Assembly (NCBI RefSeq): GCF_030815085.1
Contig: NZ_JAUSWG010000003.1
Source of the DNA: Paraclostridium ghonii
GTDB taxonomy: Bacteria; Bacillota; Clostridia; Peptostreptococcales; Peptostreptococcaceae
Length of the DNA: 64,000 nucleotides
Direction: 5' to 3' (one strand)
The notes beneath the pieces are model-generated. The model saw only the letters and a list, made by a program, of their open reading frames with translations, was not told the origin of the DNA and made no database searches. Of the stretch, positions 61,072 through 64,000 are shown in pieces. The translations under genes and the position numbers were made by a program. How positions within the stretch are numbered: the stretch's first letter is position 1; each line of letters starts with the position of its first letter.

Positions 61072-61326
61072 AAAAACACCACCTTTTTGACTAATAGATT
61101 ATTTTAAACTTATATATTTTAAGCTAAGTGTAATTGTATTTATAATTGCCATAAATATTAAAATAAATAAGTGACTTTATAAAATAAATTCGATTTTTAA
61201 TTACAAAATCCTTTAAAGTAATATGATATATGATAAAAAGGTTTATACATTAAGACCTTTACTTGAAATATATATTAAAATATGGTAATGTTACATAAAA
61301 TAAATTATTTTGGAGGGGATTTTTGA

Positions 61327-61737
61327 ATGGCATTTTTTAATAAATTAGCAGGTTATGGATCAATAGATAATTCAGCAGGGGATAAAATAAGGGATTACTT
61401 AATAGATGGAGAAGAAATAATACAAGCATTTACTTTTATAAGAGATTCTATAATATTAACTAACTATGGAATATATTTAGTAGATGTTCAAGGTGTTAGT
61501 GGGAAAAAAGTAGAAGTAAAGTTCTTCCCTTCTAAAAATGTAAAAAGCATATCTTTTGAATCAGCATCTACATTTGATTTAGACGTCGATATAAAAATAG
61601 GAGTAGATGGGAATACAGTTATAAGTCAAAGTGGGATACCTCATAATGCGCCTATTTCTTTTAAAGTTCCAAAAGCTCAAGCTGAAGAAGCTAAAGAAAT
61701 AGTTAATCTTGTAAAAGTACATTATTTAGTTAGATAA
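61327..61737 (+). CDS. Bacterial PH-domain protein
   Basis: A 136-residue bacterial pleckstrin-homology-like domain: YLIDGEEIIQAFTFIRDSIILTNYGIYLVDVQG, then KVEVKFFPSKNVKSISFESA and a C-terminal helix AEEAKEIVNLVKVHYL. Such single-domain proteins are widespread in Firmicutes with no firm function. GGAGGGG precedes the start. Confidence 0.85.
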   Translation: MAFFNKLAGYGSIDNSAGDKIRDYLIDGEEIIQAFTFIRDSIILTNYGIYLVDVQGVSGKKVEVKFFPSKNVKSISFESASTFDLDVDIKIGVDGNTVISQSGIPHNAPISFKVPKAQAEEAKEIVNLVKVHYLVR

Positions 61738-61753
61738 ATTAAAGAAATAAAAT

Positions 61754-61789
61754 AAAAATACACTTAGTAAGTTTACTAAGTGTATTTTT
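61754..61789. terminator. Bidirectional terminator
   Basis: Perfect 17-bp stem (61754-61770 and 61773-61789), rich in A at one foot and T at the other; it overlaps the stop codon of the minus-strand gene. Confidence 0.88.
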
Positions 61790-62183
61790 ATTTTATTTCT
61801 TTAAGCAAATCATCGCAATATTTTACCCATAAAATTTCATGTTCACAATTTGGTACTATTCTATCTTGTAAATTTTCTATAGATTTTAGGCCCATTTTTT
61901 TAGATTTATTATAAAGAGTTAAATAAAGTTTTGTAGGACCTGGAACATCTTCTATTGGATGAATTTCTGCTGATATAAATTTCTTGCCATGCTCGAATGC
62001 AGCCATAGCTCTTGAGTGGCCATCTATAAGTACATACTCTCCATTAATTACACCAACAAGAACGGGAGGAAATACAGGGTTTTTATCATCAGAATATATA
62101 TTCCTTATTTTTTCTAATTTTTCTTTGTTAATATAAAAATTATTTGGAATTAACTCTCTTACTAAAAGTTCTTTTAAAATCAA
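61788..62183 (-). CDS. Stand-alone ParB/sulfiredoxin-like domain protein
   Basis: A 131-residue protein with a ParB N-terminal-like domain: ELIPNNFYINKEKLEKIRNIYS, FPPVLVGVINGEYVLIDGHSRAMAAFEHGKKF, with the nucleotide-binding GHSR motif. No partition-type helix-turn-helix is present, so it is not a chromosome ParB. I place the start at TTG 62183, 7 bp after AGGAGG; a GTG at 62189 is only 1-2 bp from that site. Related single-domain proteins include CTP- or ATP-dependent switches and sulfiredoxins. Confidence 0.7.
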   Translation of the reverse strand: MILKELLVRELIPNNFYINKEKLEKIRNIYSDDKNPVFPPVLVGVINGEYVLIDGHSRAMAAFEHGKKFISAEIHPIEDVPGPTKLYLTLYNKSKKMGLKSIENLQDRIVPNCEHEILWVKYCDDLLKEIK

Positions 62184-62450
62184 TTTCACACCTCCTTCTA
62201 AAACATTAGCTAAAATAAATATATTAGATATATAAGTAAAATATCCTTTAATTTAATATTTTTTACTTGCAATAAATAATAAAAGAGGTAATAGTTATAA
62301 AATCGTAGAATTATTAATATAAAAGTAGAATTAAGTAGTATTTACGCTTAATTTCAGTGTAAACTATGAAAAATTATAAAAAATCAAAGAATTAAAAAGT
62401 TAAAGTTATTATTATTTAATTATAGCTATAAGGGGTAGGAGGGATGTAAA

Positions 62451-63077
62451 GTGTTAGATAACAAAGGATTTGATTTATGGGCTAAAGAATATGATAAAAG
62501 TGTGGAGCTAAGTTCTAATGAATATCCTTTTGATGGATATTATAATGTTTTAAATTATGTTTACAATGCAATTAGTAAAAAAGGGAAAAATGATATATTA
62601 GATATAGGTTTTGGAACAGGAGTGCTGACAAATAAGTTATATGAAGATGGTGCAAATATATTTGGGATAGATTTTTCTCAAGAGATGATAAATATTGCCC
62701 AAGAAAAGATGCCAAACGGAGTATTTATACAACACGATTTTAATAACAAGTTACCTATTAAATTAACAAGTGAAAAATTTAACTATATAATATCTTCTTA
62801 TGCAATTCACCATTTAGATAATTATAAAAAAGTAGAGTTTATAGAAGAATTAGAAAAACTGTTAAAGCCAGATGGTAAAATAATAATTGCAGATGTTTCA
62901 TTTAAAACAGAAAAAGATTTAATAGATTGCAAAAACAAAAATATGGATAAATGGGATGCAGATGAAATATATATGGTTGAAGAAAATATTATAAATTCAC
63001 TAAATCAAAGAAAAATTGATGCAATATATATACAAATTTCTTCTTGTGCAGGTGTTTTAGAAATACATAAAAAATAA
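62451..63077 (+). CDS. Class I SAM-dependent methyltransferase
   Basis: A 208-residue methyltransferase. Motif I is ILDIGFGTGVLTNKLYEDGA, followed by IFGIDFSQEMINIAQEKM, QHDFNN, YIISSYAIHHL and LLKPDGKIIIADVSF. The IHHLDNYKK segment is typical of the methyltransferase-25/11 groups that include YrrT-like enzymes. Substrate unknown. The start is GTG at 62451, with AGGAGGG 7 bp upstream. Confidence 0.88.
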   Translation: MLDNKGFDLWAKEYDKSVELSSNEYPFDGYYNVLNYVYNAISKKGKNDILDIGFGTGVLTNKLYEDGANIFGIDFSQEMINIAQEKMPNGVFIQHDFNNKLPIKLTSEKFNYIISSYAIHHLDNYKKVEFIEELEKLLKPDGKIIIADVSFKTEKDLIDCKNKNMDKWDADEIYMVEENIINSLNQRKIDAIYIQISSCAGVLEIHKK

Positions 63078-63149
63078 GATTGAGTTTTATGAATTGAAAG
63101 AGATTAAATAAAATTAATTTTATTTATAATAAATTGTGGGGAGATTTTT

Positions 63150-63695
63150 ATGTATAAAAAAAGTGAAGTTAGAATTATAGAGGTACTAGAATATAATCCT
63201 GATTGGAAAGCTGAATTTATAAAAGAAGCAAAAGATATTTACAAAATTATGGGAAAAGAAGTAGTAAAAGTACATCATATAGGAAGTACATCTATTCCTG
63301 GCATAGATGCAAAGCCTGTAATTGATATTTTGGTTGAAGTGAAAAATATTGAAAATGTAGATTTATATAATGAAAGTTTAAAAAGTTTAGGATATATAGC
63401 AAAAGGTGAATATTGTATACCTAATAGAAGATTTTTTCTAAAAGGGATATATAAAAGAACTCATCATATTCACGTATTTGAAAGCGGTAATTCAGAGATA
63501 AAAAGACATATTAATTTCAGAGATTATATGATACAACATCCTGAAGAAGCAAAACAATATGCAGAATTAAAAAAAGAATTAGCCAAAACGTTTAGATATG
63601 ATATCGAAGGTTATTGTAATGGAAAGGATGCATTTGTAAAGGGAATCGATAAAAAAGCATATGAATGGGCTAAATTAAAAGATAGGGAGATGTAG
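63150..63695 (+). CDS. GrpB-family nucleotidyltransferase-like protein
   Basis: A 181-residue GrpB/UPF0157 protein. VVKVHHIGSTSIPGIDAKPVIDILVEV (about 40-66) is the signature: GST plus paired acidic residues (Asp51, Asp57) of the nucleotidyltransferase fold. RTHHIHVFESG and HINFRDYMIQHPEEAKQYAELK complete the family. The function is not established, although some members modify small molecules. GGGGAG precedes the start. Confidence 0.9.
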   Translation: MYKKSEVRIIEVLEYNPDWKAEFIKEAKDIYKIMGKEVVKVHHIGSTSIPGIDAKPVIDILVEVKNIENVDLYNESLKSLGYIAKGEYCIPNRRFFLKGIYKRTHHIHVFESGNSEIKRHINFRDYMIQHPEEAKQYAELKKELAKTFRYDIEGYCNGKDAFVKGIDKKAYEWAKLKDREM

Positions 63696-63698
63696 AAT

Positions 63699-64000
63699 AT
63701 GAAGTTTAAAATAATTGGTAGTGGTGGATGTGTTGCTTTACCTAAGCCATTGTGTAAGTGTGAAATTTGTAAAGAAGCTAGATTGAAAGGGAATCCATAC
63801 TCAAGGTTTGGATGTAGCTTATTTTTAGAAGATTTAAACTTGTTGGTAGATACTCCAGAAGATATAACTCAGGCAATTAATTACTCAGATATTGATGAAA
63901 TTAAATATGTTTTATATAGCCATGTTGATCCAGATCATACTCTTGGAATGAGAGTATTTGAACATATTAGGCTAAATTGGTTAGAAATTTCAAAAGGGAA
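63699..64000 (+). CDS. Metallo-beta-lactamase-fold hydrolase, N-terminal part
   Basis: The gene starts 3 bp after the GrpB stop and runs off the window; 100 residues are visible. MKFKIIGSGG opens the fold, CKCEICKEAR is a Cys-rich insertion as in PhnP-like enzymes, NLLVDTPEDI follows, and SHVDPDHTLGM provides the metal motif (His, Asp, Asp, His). The usual HxHxDH has Asp in place of the second His here. PhnP-like phosphodiesterases and tRNases share this layout. It is probably co-transcribed with grpB. Confidence 0.8.
   Translation, partial: MKFKIIGSGGCVALPKPLCKCEICKEARLKGNPYSRFGCSLFLEDLNLLVDTPEDITQAINYSDIDEIKYVLYSHVDPDHTLGMRVFEHIRLNWLEISKG

Overview
The window is AT-rich (visibly well under one third G+C), densely coded chromosomal DNA from a Gram-positive, anaerobic, spore-forming clostridium. 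The best guess is a member of the Peptostreptococcaceae (Clostridioides, Paraclostridium, Romboutsia and relatives). This rests on a SpoIVB-like S55 peptidase, a three-module flavodiiron/short-spaced rubredoxin/NADH-reductase fusion of the kind described from C. difficile, a CD0519/CD1768-type membrane protein, strong AGGAGG ribosome sites and U-tailed hairpin terminators after almost every unit. Genus-level assignment is inference. No rRNA, tRNA, intact insertion sequence or prophage was seen.

Region 1-1.4 kb is the tail of a type II-A CRISPR-Cas locus: the C-terminal part of csn2, a 64-bp leader ending in ATTTGAG, and 13 identical 36-bp repeats with 12 spacers of exactly 30 bp. From 1.4 to 17 kb lies a mosaic of small units: a TIM-barrel isomerase-like gene, an ABC-F ATPase, prfC, a nucleotidyltransferase followed by a broken HEPN partner, a drug/metabolite exporter, the wreck of a DUF3990/DUF3791 cassette, a small pyrophosphatase-like protein, a methyltransferase, and three regulator-target pairs with readable operators (MarR/HsmA, TetR/DegV, ArsR/NifX-like). 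From 17 to 28 kb come a glucosaminidase lipoprotein, a bacterial staygreen protein, the SpoIVB-like protease, a Cys form of a HesB-like selenoprotein family, a nuclease-XPD helicase fusion, a class A penicillin-binding protein with a proline-rich tail, corA and an aldo/keto reductase with ferredoxin-like clusters.

From 27.8 to 34 kb, a preQ1-I riboswitch with its terminator controls queT and a metallophosphoesterase; next are a complete YnjBCD-like ABC importer operon and a NUDIX hydrolase. From 34 to 47 kb: a nitronate monooxygenase/FabK-like flavoenzyme with a FapR-like box on its promoter, RNase Z, a rhodanese, an Xaa-Pro aminopeptidase, a POT peptide transporter, the CD0519-type membrane protein, the flavodiiron fusion, an LPG-synthase-TM flippase-like protein and a dicarboxylate/amino acid symporter. 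From 47 to 64 kb: topB, a ferritin-like protein, cysK-cysE, an EcsC protein, a LytTR two-component system divergent from an FtsX-type ABC transporter whose promoter carries direct repeats, then small single genes (GNAT, PH-domain, ParB-like, methyltransferase, GrpB) and the start of a metallo-beta-lactamase-fold hydrolase.

Most genes are housekeeping or metabolic. The accessory signals are the CRISPR array and the two decayed toxin-antitoxin-like cassettes at 6.7-8.5 kb. No clearly undescribed system was found. The strongest leads are regulatory (FapR-like box, LytTR repeats, regulator palindromes), a few unexplained long hairpins, and a 180-residue protein made of two copies of one unnamed domain.
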